A DNA stretch of 64,000 nucleotides from Nevskia sp. (GTDB taxonomy: Bacteria; Pseudomonadota; Gammaproteobacteria; Nevskiales; Nevskiaceae): positions 1-64,000 of the forward strand of contig NZ_JAKFUM010000004.1 of the NCBI RefSeq assembly GCF_021732705.1, given 5' to 3'. The translations under genes and the position numbers were made by a program. Below are positions 28,203 through 38,200 of the stretch, piece by piece (the first letter of the stretch is position 1; each line of letters starts with the position of its first letter). The notes under the pieces were generated by a model, which was not told the origin of the DNA, searched no databases, and saw nothing but the letters and a program-made list of their open reading frames with translations.

Positions 28203-28291
28203 TCCCCACGTCGCCGCCGCCGACCGCACCGACAAGCAACCCGCGGCACGCCGCGTGCGAACATCCGTCATCCAACGAACCGTCCGTTCCC

Positions 28292-28864
28292 ATGGCGAAG
28301 CTGTACTTCCGATACGCGGCGATGAATGCCGGCAAGTCCACGGCCTTGCTGCAGGTGGCGCACAACTACGAGGAGCGCGATCAGCGCGTCGATCTGTACA
28401 CCTCCGCGCTCGACGTGCGCTCCGGCTACGGCCGCATCGCGTCGCGACTGGGCGTGACGCGCGAGGCCGAGGCCTATGCCGGCAGCACCGATTTCGAGAC
28501 GATCTACACCTTCCGCCCCGCACCGGCTTGCATCCTGATCGACGAGGCGCAGTTCCTGAGCGAGGCGCAGGTGATCCAGCTGCACCGCATCGCCCATCTG
28601 CGCGGCATTCCGGTGATCTGCTACGGCATCCGCAGCGATTTCCGAGGCGATGCCTTTCCCGGCTCGCGCGCGCTGCTGACGCTGGCCGACGATCTCGAGG
28701 AGATGAAGACGGTCTGCCGCTGCGGACGGAAGGCGACGATGAACCTGCGCTTCGATGCCAGCGGCCAGCAGACCCTGTTCGGCGAACAGGTCGAAATCGG
28801 CGGCGAGGATCGCTACGAGGCGGTCTGCGCGCGGCGCTTCTACACCGGCACCTGCAGCGGTTGA
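28292..28864 (+). CDS. tdk: Thymidine kinase
   Basis: 190 aa from the ATG at 28292 (MAKLYFRYAAMNAGKST). A type II, homotetrameric kinase for thymidine salvage. The P-loop is at residues 9-17, and LIDEAQFL carries the Walker B acid. Zinc-site cysteines lie in VCRCGRKA and AVCARRFY (the second pair is usually CRKHY), and YGIRSDFRGDAFPGS is conserved. An in-frame ATG 114 bp upstream would overlap prpR and is rejected. It follows prpR by 89 bp without obvious functional connection. Confidence 0.95.
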   Translation: MAKLYFRYAAMNAGKSTALLQVAHNYEERDQRVDLYTSALDVRSGYGRIASRLGVTREAEAYAGSTDFETIYTFRPAPACILIDEAQFLSEAQVIQLHRIAHLRGIPVICYGIRSDFRGDAFPGSRALLTLADDLEEMKTVCRCGRKATMNLRFDASGQQTLFGEQVEIGGEDRYEAVCARRFYTGTCSG

Positions 28865-29066
28865 CGCTGGTCGATCGATCGAACGGTCGGAACCGCGCCA
28901 TCTGCCGCCAGAAAGCGTCGACTGCGGGTGATCATCGACGGAAGCCGATGCGAAGCCCAGCCGCTGATGACCGTGCGGAGCGCGCGCCAGCGCTGACATC
29001 GACGGCCTCTGGCGTCATTGCATTCGCCCCCCTAGTCTGCGCTTTCGCCCCTACAGGACTTGCCCG

Positions 29067-29921
29067 ATGCGCTCGATCGTCGTCACCGGAGTTTCCACCG
29101 GCATCGGCCACAGCACCGCCACGCAACTCGCCGCCAGCGGCTTCCACGTGTTCGGCAGCGTGCGCAAGGCGGCCGATGGCGAGCGCCTGAAGCGTGCGCT
29201 GGGCGATCGTTTCACGGCGCTTCATTTCGACGTGATCGACGAGCAGGCGGTCGCCGCCGCTGCCGCACAGGTGCGCGAGGCGCTGGCCGGCGAAACGCTG
29301 GCCGGGCTCGTCAACAACGCCGGCATCGCCGTCGCCGGCCCGCTGTCGCACATTCCGCTGGCCGACTATCGGCGCCAGCTCGAGGTCAACCTGGTCGGCC
29401 CGCTGATCGTCACGCAGGCGTTTCTGCCGCAGCTCGGCATGGACCCGGCGCTGCGCGGCGACAAGGGCCGGATCGTCAACATCAGCTCGGTCGGCGGCAA
29501 GCTCGCGTTCCCGTTCCTTGGGCCGTACTGCGCGTCGAAGTTCGGCCTTGAAGGTCTGTCCGAAAGCTGGCGCCGCGAGCTGATGCTGCACGGCATCAAG
29601 GTCGTCGTCATCGGGCCGGGCAGCGTGGTGACACCGATCTGGGACAAGGCCGAGCAGCTGGATGAGGCGCCGTACGCCCAGCTCGCGATCGCGCCGGCGC
29701 TGCGCAAGTTCCAGCAGATGTTCATCAGCGAAGGCCGGCAGGGCCACCCGCCGGAAGCTGTTGCGGCGACCATCCACCATGCGTTGACCACGGCGTCGCC
29801 GAAGGTGCGCTACGCCGTGGTCCGCGGCCGGTTCAAGAACTGGACCCTGCCGTCATCGCTGCCGCCGGCGGTGCTCGATGGGCTGGTCGCTGGCCAGCTG
29901 GGTCTGAAGCCGAAGGCCTGA
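29067..29921 (+). CDS. Short-chain dehydrogenase/reductase
   Basis: A 284-aa classical SDR. The cofactor motif TGVSTGIG is at residues 7-14, followed by NNAG, the active-site Ser in NISSVGG and YCASK with the catalytic Tyr/Lys. The Arg/Lys in VRKAAD after the second strand suggests NADP preference. The C-terminal extension resembles human 17-beta-HSD/retinol-dehydrogenase-like SDRs, but the substrate is unknown. It is convergent with the TetR gene at 29973-30593. Confidence 0.85.
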   Translation: MRSIVVTGVSTGIGHSTATQLAASGFHVFGSVRKAADGERLKRALGDRFTALHFDVIDEQAVAAAAAQVREALAGETLAGLVNNAGIAVAGPLSHIPLADYRRQLEVNLVGPLIVTQAFLPQLGMDPALRGDKGRIVNISSVGGKLAFPFLGPYCASKFGLEGLSESWRRELMLHGIKVVVIGPGSVVTPIWDKAEQLDEAPYAQLAIAPALRKFQQMFISEGRQGHPPEAVAATIHHALTTASPKVRYAVVRGRFKNWTLPSSLPPAVLDGLVAGQLGLKPKA

Positions 29922-29972
29922 CGCCATCGCGATGGCGGCCGGCGGCGCAGCCGCTCGCCGCCGCGTCGCGCC

Positions 29973-30593
29973 TCAGCGCTGGTGTGCGTCCATCAGCGTG
30001 CGGGCGGCCTTCAGCGCGCTGGTGACGGGGCCGCCGTGCGCGCAGCTCTGGCCGAAGGTCAGCCGCGCCAGATAACCACCTTCCATCAGCAGCATCAGGG
30101 CATCGCCGAGCTGGTCCGGATCGCGCGCAGACATCGCCGCCGCCAAGGTCCGGAAACGGCGGCGGATCTCGCTCTTGTGGGCCACGATGACGCTGCGCGC
30201 CGGGTGCTCGTCCTCGACGATCTCGACCGCGGCGTTGGCCAGCCCGCAGCCACGCGATTCCTTCGAGCAGGTCTTGTTGACGTGCGCCTCGAAGATCGCC
30301 TCGACCTGCGCCCGCGGGTTGCCCGCATGCGGCGCGACGACCGCATCCCACCACTGCCAGAAGCAGCGATCGCGGCTCCGCAGGTACTCCGCCACCAGCT
30401 CATCCTTGCTGGCGAAGCTGCGGTAGAAGCTCATCTTGTTGGTGCCGGCTTCGCCGACGATGGCATCGACGCCGACGGCGCGGATGCCCTGCCGGTAGAA
30501 CAGGTCGCAGGCGGTCTCGAAGATGCGGTCGCGCACACGCGGCTTGCCGGGCAGTTCCGGCGCAACGCTGGCCTCGGACTTCGCGGGATTCAT
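29973..30593 (-). CDS. TetR family transcriptional regulator
   Basis: 206 aa. The N-terminal helix-turn-helix (about 18-65) reads RDRIFETACDLFYRQGIRAV followed by VDAIVGEAGTNKMSFYRSFASKDEL, a classic TetR DNA-binding domain. The C-terminal ligand domain has the conserved SRGCGLANAAVEI cysteine segment. It is divergent from the SDR gene at 30764 and should bind the two GTTAC palindromes between them, repressing the SDR and probably itself. Confidence 0.9.
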   Translation of the reverse strand: MNPAKSEASVAPELPGKPRVRDRIFETACDLFYRQGIRAVGVDAIVGEAGTNKMSFYRSFASKDELVAEYLRSRDRCFWQWWDAVVAPHAGNPRAQVEAIFEAHVNKTCSKESRGCGLANAAVEIVEDEHPARSVIVAHKSEIRRRFRTLAAAMSARDPDQLGDALMLLMEGGYLARLTFGQSCAHGGPVTSALKAARTLMDAHQR

Positions 30594-30641
30594 GGAACCA
30601 TCCTGAACGGCGGCAGCCGAAGATCGGGTGCCGGAAGACGC

Positions 30642-30670
30642 TTGACAGTCATGTTACCGGTCGGTAACGT
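30642..30670 (+). promoter_or_regulatory. Promoter for the divergent SDR
   Basis: A consensus -35 TTGACA (30642-30647) is followed at 17 bp by TAACGT (30665-30670) as a weak -10. The -10 lies within the first TetR operator, so repressor binding would block it. Confidence 0.5.
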
Positions 30671-30695
30671 ATCGCCACTGTTACTGATCGGTAAC
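30653..30695. promoter_or_regulatory. Tandem TetR operators
   Basis: Two 16-bp palindromes: GTTACCGGTCGGTAAC (30653-30668, perfect) and GTTACTGATCGGTAAC (30680-30695, one mismatch between its arms). Centres are 27 bp apart. They occupy the middle of the tetR-SDR intergenic region and are the likely sites for the adjacent TetR repressor. Confidence 0.8.
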
Positions 30696-30763
30696 ACCCG
30701 CCTAGCGTTGCGAGATTGCGGCTTGATGTCAAGCCAGCGCGCAACCCCACAGAGGATTTCACC

Positions 30764-31495
30764 ATGACGACCAGGAAAGTCGCGCTGATCACCGGCGCCA
30801 ACAAGGGAATCGGTTTCGAGACCGCGCGGCAGCTCGGTCAGGCCGGGGTTCACGTGCTGCTCGCCGCGCGCGATGCCGACAAGGCCGCAAAGGCCGCCGC
30901 GACGCTGGCGGCCGAAGGCCTGCCGGTCGAAGCGCTGGTGCTCGATGTCACCGACTCCGCCAGCATCGCGGCCGCCGCGGCGGCCGTGACCACGCGCTTC
31001 GGCCATCTCGACATCCTGGTCAACAACGCCGGCGTCATGCTCGACGATGGCAGCCGCAAGGTCAGCGAGCAGTCGCTGGACATCTGGCGCAACACCTTCG
31101 ACACCAATCTCTTCGGCGTGATCGCCGTGACCCAGGCCTTTCTGCCGCTGCTCGCGAAGTCGCCGGCCGGCCGCATCGTCAACCTGTCGAGCGTGCTCGG
31201 CTCGAACACCCTGCATTCCACACCGGGCTCGCCGATCTACGACTACAAGGTGCCGGCCTACAACGTCTCGAAAACCGCATTGAACGGCTGGACCGTGCAG
31301 CTGGCCTACGAACTGCGCGACAGCTCGATCAAGGTCAATGCCGCGCACCCCGGCCACGTCCAGACCGACATGGGCGGCGCCAGCGCGCCGATGGCCATCC
31401 CGGATGGCGCGAAGACCAGCGTGCAGCTGGCGCTGCTGCCGGCCGACGGTCCCAATGGCGGTTATTTCCACATGGGCGCGACGCTGCCTTGGTAA
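30764..31495 (+). CDS. SDR family oxidoreductase (carbonyl-reductase-like)
   Basis: 243 aa from the ATG at 30764, preceded by AGAGGA. TGANKGIGFETARQLG, NNAGVM, a Ser in NLSSVLGS and YNVSKTALN give a complete classical SDR active site; the longer TGANKGIG form resembles carbonyl reductases of the CBR1/YwfD group. VNAAHPGHVQTDMGG follows. TetR control through the tandem operators suggests induction by a xenobiotic or reactive carbonyl. The Old Yellow Enzyme downstream may belong to the same response. Confidence 0.88.
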   Translation: MTTRKVALITGANKGIGFETARQLGQAGVHVLLAARDADKAAKAAATLAAEGLPVEALVLDVTDSASIAAAAAAVTTRFGHLDILVNNAGVMLDDGSRKVSEQSLDIWRNTFDTNLFGVIAVTQAFLPLLAKSPAGRIVNLSSVLGSNTLHSTPGSPIYDYKVPAYNVSKTALNGWTVQLAYELRDSSIKVNAAHPGHVQTDMGGASAPMAIPDGAKTSVQLALLPADGPNGGYFHMGATLPW

Positions 31496-31526
31496 CGGGA
31501 TGCTCGGCACACCGATAACCGCAACC

Positions 31527-31650
31527 GTTAAACGCAAAGGCGCGAAGGTAAAAGAAAGAACGCAAAGAACAACTCAGTAAAAAGTTGAGCAGTGTTCGGC
31601 TTTTCCTTTGCGTCCTTTCTTGGCTGTTCCTTTGCGTCTTTGCGATTAAC
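31527..31650. repeat. 124-bp inverted-repeat element (MITE-like)
   Basis: An AT-rich island between the SDR and the ene-reductase. Its ends are 13-bp inverted repeats with one mismatch, GTTAAACGCAAAG and CTTTGCGATTAAC. Internal CGCAAAG/CTTTGCG copies on both sides allow an almost full-length hairpin centred near 31585. Composition differs sharply from the flanking genes. Elements with CGCAAAG/CTTTGCG arms occur in many bacterial genomes. No coding sequence is inside. Confidence 0.7.
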
Positions 31651-31697
31651 TTATGATTTTCTTCAAGATTTCGAACTCGAACACCGGAGATGAACGC

Positions 31698-32786
<1,089 letters not shown>

Positions 32787-32812
32787 GGTTTCAGGCACCG
32801 CGGCAACACGCC

Positions 32813-32844
32813 AAGGCCTTGATCGCGTCCCGATCAGGGCCTTT
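32813..32844 (+). terminator. Hairpin terminator candidate after the ene-reductase
   Basis: AAGGCCTTGATCG and CGATCAGGGCCTT pair with one mismatch around a 5-base loop. Only a short T run follows, so termination may be partial. Confidence 0.5.
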
Positions 32845-32915
32845 CGCGTTGTCGGCGCGCACTGCCGCGCCAAGTGCCCAATGTCCTGTCTTCCGTTCCG
32901 ATCGAGTACCGACCG

Positions 32916-33911
32916 ATGATCGACCACGACCCGGCATTGCCACCGCACCGCAACGCCCGCGGCTTTCACAATCCGGCCGGCAGTCCGCAAGCGCGCGGTA
33001 CCACGGCCGACTGGCTGCGCTTCCTGCGCGATGTCAGCTTCGGCCCGAAGTCGCTGCGCCAGCCGGCCGTGCCTGCCGGACACGTGCTCGATGAAGCGAC
33101 GGCGCTTGCCCAGCTCGCGTCGTTCGGCGAACAGGACACGCTGACCTGGCTCGGCCATGCCTGCTTCCTGATCCGCATCGACGGCCGCACCGTGCTGACC
33201 GATCCCTACCTCAGCCCGTATGCGGCACCGATACCCGGCATCGGTCCGAAGCGCTTTGCCGGCACCGGCATCAACATCGACCGGCTGCCGAAACTCGATG
33301 CCATCCTGCTGTCGCACAACCATTACGACCATCTCGATGCCGTCGCACTTCGGCAGCTGTCGGCGCGCAATCGCGACTGCGCGTTCGTGGTGCCGCTGGG
33401 CCTCGCACCGATCATCCGCCGGCTCGGCTTCCGCCGCATTCACGAGCTCGATTGGGGCGAAACCCACGCCGACAGCGGCCTGACCGTCACGGCGCTGCCT
33501 GCGGTGCATTTCTCGTCACGCACGCCGTTCGATCGAAACCGCACGCTGTGGTGCGGCTTCGCGCTGACATCGACGCGACAACGCGTTTTCTTTGCCGGCG
33601 ATACCGGCTGGGGCCCGGTGTTCGAGGCCGTCGGCGAGCGCTTCGGCCCGTTCGATCTCGGCCTGGTGCCGATCGGCGCCTACGAACCGCGTGCCTTGAT
33701 GCGCGCCGTCCACGCCGATCCGGAGGAAGCGGTGCGCATCGGCCGCGCGATGCGCGCGCGGCGTGTCGTTGCCATGCACTGGGGCACGATCGCGCTGACC
33801 ACCGAGCCAGCGTTCGAGCCGCCAGCACGCTTCACGGCGGCGGCAGCGAAGGCCGGCTACACCGCGGACCATGCCTGGGTGATGAAGATCGGCGAAACCC
33901 GCGCCCTCTGA
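32916..33911 (+). CDS. Metallo-beta-lactamase-fold hydrolase (NAPE-PLD/UlaG-like)
   Basis: About 331 aa from the ATG at 32916; a GTG at 32874 would add 14 residues. The zinc-binding SHNHYDHLD, the metal Asp in FAGDTGW, HADPEEAVRIG and the closing VAMHWGTIAL match the NAPE-PLD/UlaG branch of the MBL superfamily. The N-terminal HRNARGFHNPAG is also common in that branch. The substrate may be a phosphodiester or lactone. No signal peptide is seen, so it is probably cytoplasmic. Convergent with the thioesterase gene. Confidence 0.85.
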   Translation: MIDHDPALPPHRNARGFHNPAGSPQARGTTADWLRFLRDVSFGPKSLRQPAVPAGHVLDEATALAQLASFGEQDTLTWLGHACFLIRIDGRTVLTDPYLSPYAAPIPGIGPKRFAGTGINIDRLPKLDAILLSHNHYDHLDAVALRQLSARNRDCAFVVPLGLAPIIRRLGFRRIHELDWGETHADSGLTVTALPAVHFSSRTPFDRNRTLWCGFALTSTRQRVFFAGDTGWGPVFEAVGERFGPFDLGLVPIGAYEPRALMRAVHADPEEAVRIGRAMRARRVVAMHWGTIALTTEPAFEPPARFTAAAAKAGYTADHAWVMKIGETRAL

Positions 33912-33977
33912 GCGTTACCGTGCCGCAGGCCACCGCAGGTCGGCGGCGAACTGCTGCCCCGCGCCCGCGTGGCGACG

Positions 33978-34397
33978 CTAGGCCAGCACCATCTGCGTGC
34001 AGCGGAATGACGCGATCAGCTTGCCGGCGTCGTTGGTCACTTCCGAATCCCAGACCTGCGTCGTGCGGCCGCGATGCTTCGACGTCGTCGTGCAGTGAAT
34101 GTAACCCTCTAGCGCGGTGCCGAAGAAATTGGTCTTCAGCTCGATGGTGGTGAAGCCTTTGGCAGCCTTCGGCAGATGCGCCACCGTGGCGTAGCCGGCG
34201 CAGGTATCGGCCACCATCACGACACTGGCCGCGTGCAGGAAACCGTTCGGGGCGTAGTGCTTGCGCTCGACCTTCATCCGGCCCTTCAGCAGCCCTTCCC
34301 CGACCTCGACAATTTCGAGCCCGAGCAGGTCCGGCAGGGTGCCGGGCTGCAGCTTCATGAAGAAATCGATGCCGAATTCCGGACGCAGGTCGCTCAT
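33978..34397 (-). CDS. PaaI/hotdog-fold thioesterase
   Basis: 139 aa from the ATG at 34397 (MSDLRPEFGIDFF). The segments NGFLHAASVVMVADTCAGYA and the VWDSEVTND/IASFRCTQMVL ending belong to hotdog thioesterases that hydrolyse aryl- or acyl-CoA thioesters; the usual catalytic Asp/Glu appears as ADTC. It is divergent from a TetR regulator with an AT-rich palindrome between, so it is probably that regulator's target. The in-frame extension upstream runs through the operator and is rejected. Confidence 0.85.
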   Translation of the reverse strand: MSDLRPEFGIDFFMKLQPGTLPDLLGLEIVEVGEGLLKGRMKVERKHYAPNGFLHAASVVMVADTCAGYATVAHLPKAAKGFTTIELKTNFFGTALEGYIHCTTTSKHRGRTTQVWDSEVTNDAGKLIASFRCTQMVLA

Positions 34398-34445
34398 GGG
34401 ACTTTCCAGTGGATGGGTCGTGGTCGACGTCGGCCTCGACGTCAT

Positions 34446-34465
34446 AATATGATGATCATCATATT
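34446..34465. promoter_or_regulatory. 20-bp perfect palindrome, TetR operator candidate
   Basis: AATATGATGATCATCATATT is a perfect 20-bp palindrome, strikingly AT-rich for this genome. It lies 49 bp before the thioesterase ATG and 109 bp before the tetR ATG, in the divergent control region. Confidence 0.75.
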
Positions 34466-34573
34466 TTTGATCATGCGCAAGTGCCTTGCCGTGGGTACGG
34501 CCGTCGACGCCCCCGCGCCTCGGCATCGCCTTGCCCTCTCGCTGCGCCAACGCCGATCCGCCCGGAGCCGCCG

Positions 34574-35164
34574 ATGACCCGAACCCCTGGCAGCAAGAAA
34601 GCCGAGACCCACGCCGGCATCGTCAAGACTGCCGCGCGCGCCCTGCGCCGCAGCGGCGCAGCCGGTGTGGCAGTGGCCGATGTCATGCAGCAGGCCGGTC
34701 TGACGCATGGCGGCTTCTACGCCCACTTCGCCTCGCGTGACGCGATGCTGGCCGAGGCCGCGGAGCAGGCGGCCGGCGAGTCGCTGGCATCGCTGACCCG
34801 TGCCGTCGAGCGCCGCCCGCACCCGCAGACGCCGCTGCAGGCGCTGGTGCAGGCCTATCTGTCCGAGCGTCATCTCCAGACACCGGATCGCGGCTGCCTG
34901 CTGGCCGCGATGGGTACCGACCTGCAGCGCGCCAGCCCGGCGCTGCGACAGGTTGCCACTGCGCAGATCCGGCAGATGCTCGAGACCGTCCGCGCGCAGC
35001 TGCCGCCGGGCGATCGCGCCGAACGGGACGCGGCTGCCGTGATGACGCTGTCGGCCATGGTCGGCGCGATGGTCATCGCGCGCGCCGTCGATGACGACGC
35101 CTTCGCTGCGCAGGTGCTCGCCGACACGCGCGAGCGACTCGCCGCGAACGCGGCGCCGCCCTGA
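34574..35164 (+). CDS. TetR/AcrR family transcriptional regulator
   Basis: 196 aa from the ATG at 34574 (GGAG upstream). The helix-turn-helix spans about residues 14-60: IVKTAARALRRSGAAGVAVA, then QQAGLTHGGFYAHFASRDAML. The C-terminal part has the conserved GCLLAAMGTDL segment found in AcrR-type repressors whose ligands include electrophiles. It is divergent from the hotdog thioesterase with the 20-bp palindrome between them. Confidence 0.9.
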   Translation: MTRTPGSKKAETHAGIVKTAARALRRSGAAGVAVADVMQQAGLTHGGFYAHFASRDAMLAEAAEQAAGESLASLTRAVERRPHPQTPLQALVQAYLSERHLQTPDRGCLLAAMGTDLQRASPALRQVATAQIRQMLETVRAQLPPGDRAERDAAAVMTLSAMVGAMVIARAVDDDAFAAQVLADTRERLAANAAPP

Positions 35165-35195
35165 CTGCCGCCCGCAAGCTCGACTAGCGCCCACG

Positions 35196-35226
35196 AAAAA
35201 GCCGGAGCCCGTTTCCGGACTCCGGC
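35196..35226 (-). terminator. Terminator of the secreted nuclease gene
   Basis: On the minus strand GCCGGAG pairs with CTCCGGC and is followed by TTTTT. Two more hairpins lie between it and the stop codon: GACGACC/GGTCGTC around 35233-35249 and CCGGCCC/GGGCCGG at about 35259-35281. The convergent tetR gene ends 31 bp away. Confidence 0.75.
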
Positions 35227-35294
35227 TCGATGACGACCGTTGGGTCGTCGAACCCGACCCGGCCCTGTCAACCGGGCCGGGGTGATTCAGAGGC

Positions 35295-38200
35295 TCAGCG
35301 CTGCAGCACCGGATAACGGTCGAGCAGGCCCGGGGCCAGCTCGATGTCCGCCTCGCCGCCCTGCCCGCCGAAGCCGGCGAACAGGCGACGGGTGGTCACG
35401 TTGAACGAGCCGCTGACGCCGCCGATGGTCAGGGTCGTCGTCGTCGTCGTGTTGAAGCGACGCGACGAGGTCTGGCGCACGACCACCGAAGCGCCGTTGC
35501 TGACGGTGCCCGGCGTGGTCACGAACGGACCGCCGTTGATGCTGTAGCTGCCGCCGGTGACGCTGATCGCGGCCGGCGAATTGATGCCGGCGACCGTGAT
35601 CGCATCCGACGTCTGCACCGTGTTCCGCAGCACGCCGGTCCGCGGCGCGAAGCTGAACGCGTTCGGCACGGTGTCCTCGGCTTCGGTGGCGACGCTGAAG
35701 TTGGCCGAGAAGGCGTCGATGGTCAGCACCGCGTTGACGGCCGACGTGAACTGCGCCGGCGACAGCACGCGCACGCGCACCGAGTCACCGTTGTTGACGA
35801 CACCGCCGACGAAGCTGGTGAAGGTGCCGCCGTTCACCGAGAACTCGCCGCCGGCAATGCTGATGCTGGCCGGCGCTTCGATGCCGGTCACCACGATGCT
35901 CTGCGACACGATCAGCGTGTTGCGCGGGGCATTCGTCACCGGCGGGAAGCTGAACGGCGTCGGGAACGTGTTGGCGTTGCGGGTGGTGACGTTGAACGCC
36001 GCCGAGACGCCGCCGATGCTCAGCGTCGCCGTCGTGGTGTTGGCGAAGTTGCTCGCCGACAGCACCTTCACCGCCACCGTGTCGCCGTTGCTGACCGTGC
36101 CGGCCGCACTGACGAACGCGCCGCCGTTGACGCTGTAGCTGCCGTTGGCGATCGAGATCGAGGTCGGTGCAGTGATGCCGCCCACGGTGATCGTGTTGCT
36201 GGTGGTCAGCGTGTTGCGCTCGGCATTGACGACGGCCGTGAACGCGAAGGCGTTCGGCACCGTGTCGTTCACCGTCACCGCGACCGACGCCGTGGCGCTG
36301 CCGCCGCGACCGTCGACGATCGAGTAGGTGAACGAATCGTTGCCGCTGAAGCCGGCATTCGGCGTGTAGCGAATCAGCGAGCCATCGATCACGGCCGTGC
36401 CGAAGCCCGGTGCGCCGACTTCGCTGATGGTCAGCGTGTCGCCATCGCCGTCGGTGTCGTTGGCCAGCACGTCGACGGTGGCCGCGGTGTCCTGATCCAG
36501 CGTCAGCACGTCATCGACCGCAACCGGCGGCCGGTTGGCCGGGTTGATCCGGACCGACACGGTGGCCACACCGGTGGCCTGCTCGTTGTCGGTGACGGTC
36601 AGCGTGAAGGTCACGGTGATCGTTTCGCGCACCGCCGGTGCCACGAAGCTGGCGGTGGCGGTGTCGGCGTTCAGCAGCGAAATGGTCGGACCGCCGCTCT
36701 GCACCCACGCATAGCTCGCGATCGTGCCGTCGCTGTCGGTGCTGCCGGTGCCGTCAAGCGTCACCGTCTGGCCACCGATGGCCACGGCCGGCACGGCCAC
36801 CGCAACCGCCGTTGGCGCGACATTGGCTGGCAGCAGGTACGACGACAGCAGAGGCTCGTGATCGCTGAGCTGCACCGCGTACTCGGCGTTCAGGCGAATG
36901 GCTTCGTACTGCGCATTGGCCGCCAGCAGCGACGGCGTCGCGAGGATGTGATCGAGTTCCTGCGCGTTGCCTTCGAAGGTGTAGCTGTAGCGTTCGGCCG
37001 GATCGGCGATCAGCTCGGTGCCGAGGTTGCGCAGCGTGTCCAGCGTGCCATTCACGCCGGTCCGCAGGATGCGCAGCGGCGGGCTGAAGTCGAAATCGTT
37101 CAGGTCGCCGAGAACGATGACGCGCGCCGCGGGATCGAGCGACTGAACGCTGCTGACGAAGTTGTTCACCAGCGTGGCCTGATTGATGCGCTGCGCCTCG
37201 CTGCTCAGGATCGGCGGCTGGTTGACGCCCAGCAGCGGCTCGTCGCCACCCTTCGAGTTGAAGTGGTTGTTGACGATGACCACGCGACGACCGTTGAAGT
37301 CGTAGGTCGCCGCGAGCGGCTTGCGGCTGGAGTTGAACGCGGTGTTGGTCGGCGAGATGCGGCCCGGCGACAGGGTCAGGGCCACGCGGCCGTTGACCAG
37401 CGTCGGCGCCGTGGCGTCCAGCGAACCACCGGCACCGGCGGTGCCCGGCACGAAGCTGACGCGCAACGGGTTGTAGAACTGCACGAGACGGATGTTGCCG
37501 CCAGGCTCGCCGCCGTCCTGGTTGTTGACCGGGTCGACCGTGACGAAGCTGTAGCGCGGGCCACCGGCCGCGACGATGGCGTCGATCAGCAGCTGGATCG
37601 TCTGGCTCGCCGAGACGATGCCGTTGTTGGTCGCACCGTTGTTGTCCTGGACTTCGCTCAGCGCGAGGATGTCCGGCGCGCCGAGCGCATTGGCGATCTG
37701 CTGGCCGAAGGCGGTGAACGTGGTGTCGCCCGGATCGAGGTTTTCGACGTTGTAGGCACCGACGCTCAGACGATCGCCGCCGAACGCGATGGTGCGCACG
37801 CCGGTCGGCAGCGGATTGGAGGTCAGCGTCGGTGTTGCCGTCAGCAGCACTTCGTAGTTGCCGAACGAATAGGTCGCAACGCCGGTGACATCACCGAGGA
37901 AGTCGCCGGTGTTGACGCCCTGCGGCATCACGACACCGTTCAGGCCGTCATCGAGCTGGATGCGCTCCGGGTTGTAGTCGACACCGGTCGAACGCTCGAC
38001 CAGCGTGATGCCGCCGCGGGCGTTGGCGCCCGTGGCGTTGGCACCGAGATCGCCGACGACCCAGACTTCGCCGAAATTGTTGCGCGGGCCGGTGGCGCGG
38101 GTGCCGTTGATGCGCACCAGCATGCCTTCGAGCGACTCGTGGAAATCCAGGCCGTCCTGCGCCGGATCGAACTGCGTGGTCAGGCTGGTCTCGACATTGC

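Noticed and set aside
28178-28291. Upstream ATG adding 38 residues to thymidine kinase
   Set aside because: It starts inside prpR and the added residues are Pro/Thr-rich and unlike any Tdk N-terminus.
26757-28901. 714-codon minus-strand open frame opposite prpR and tdk
   Set aside because: It spans two well supported plus-strand genes and their gap, and its translation is low-complexity Arg/Ala.
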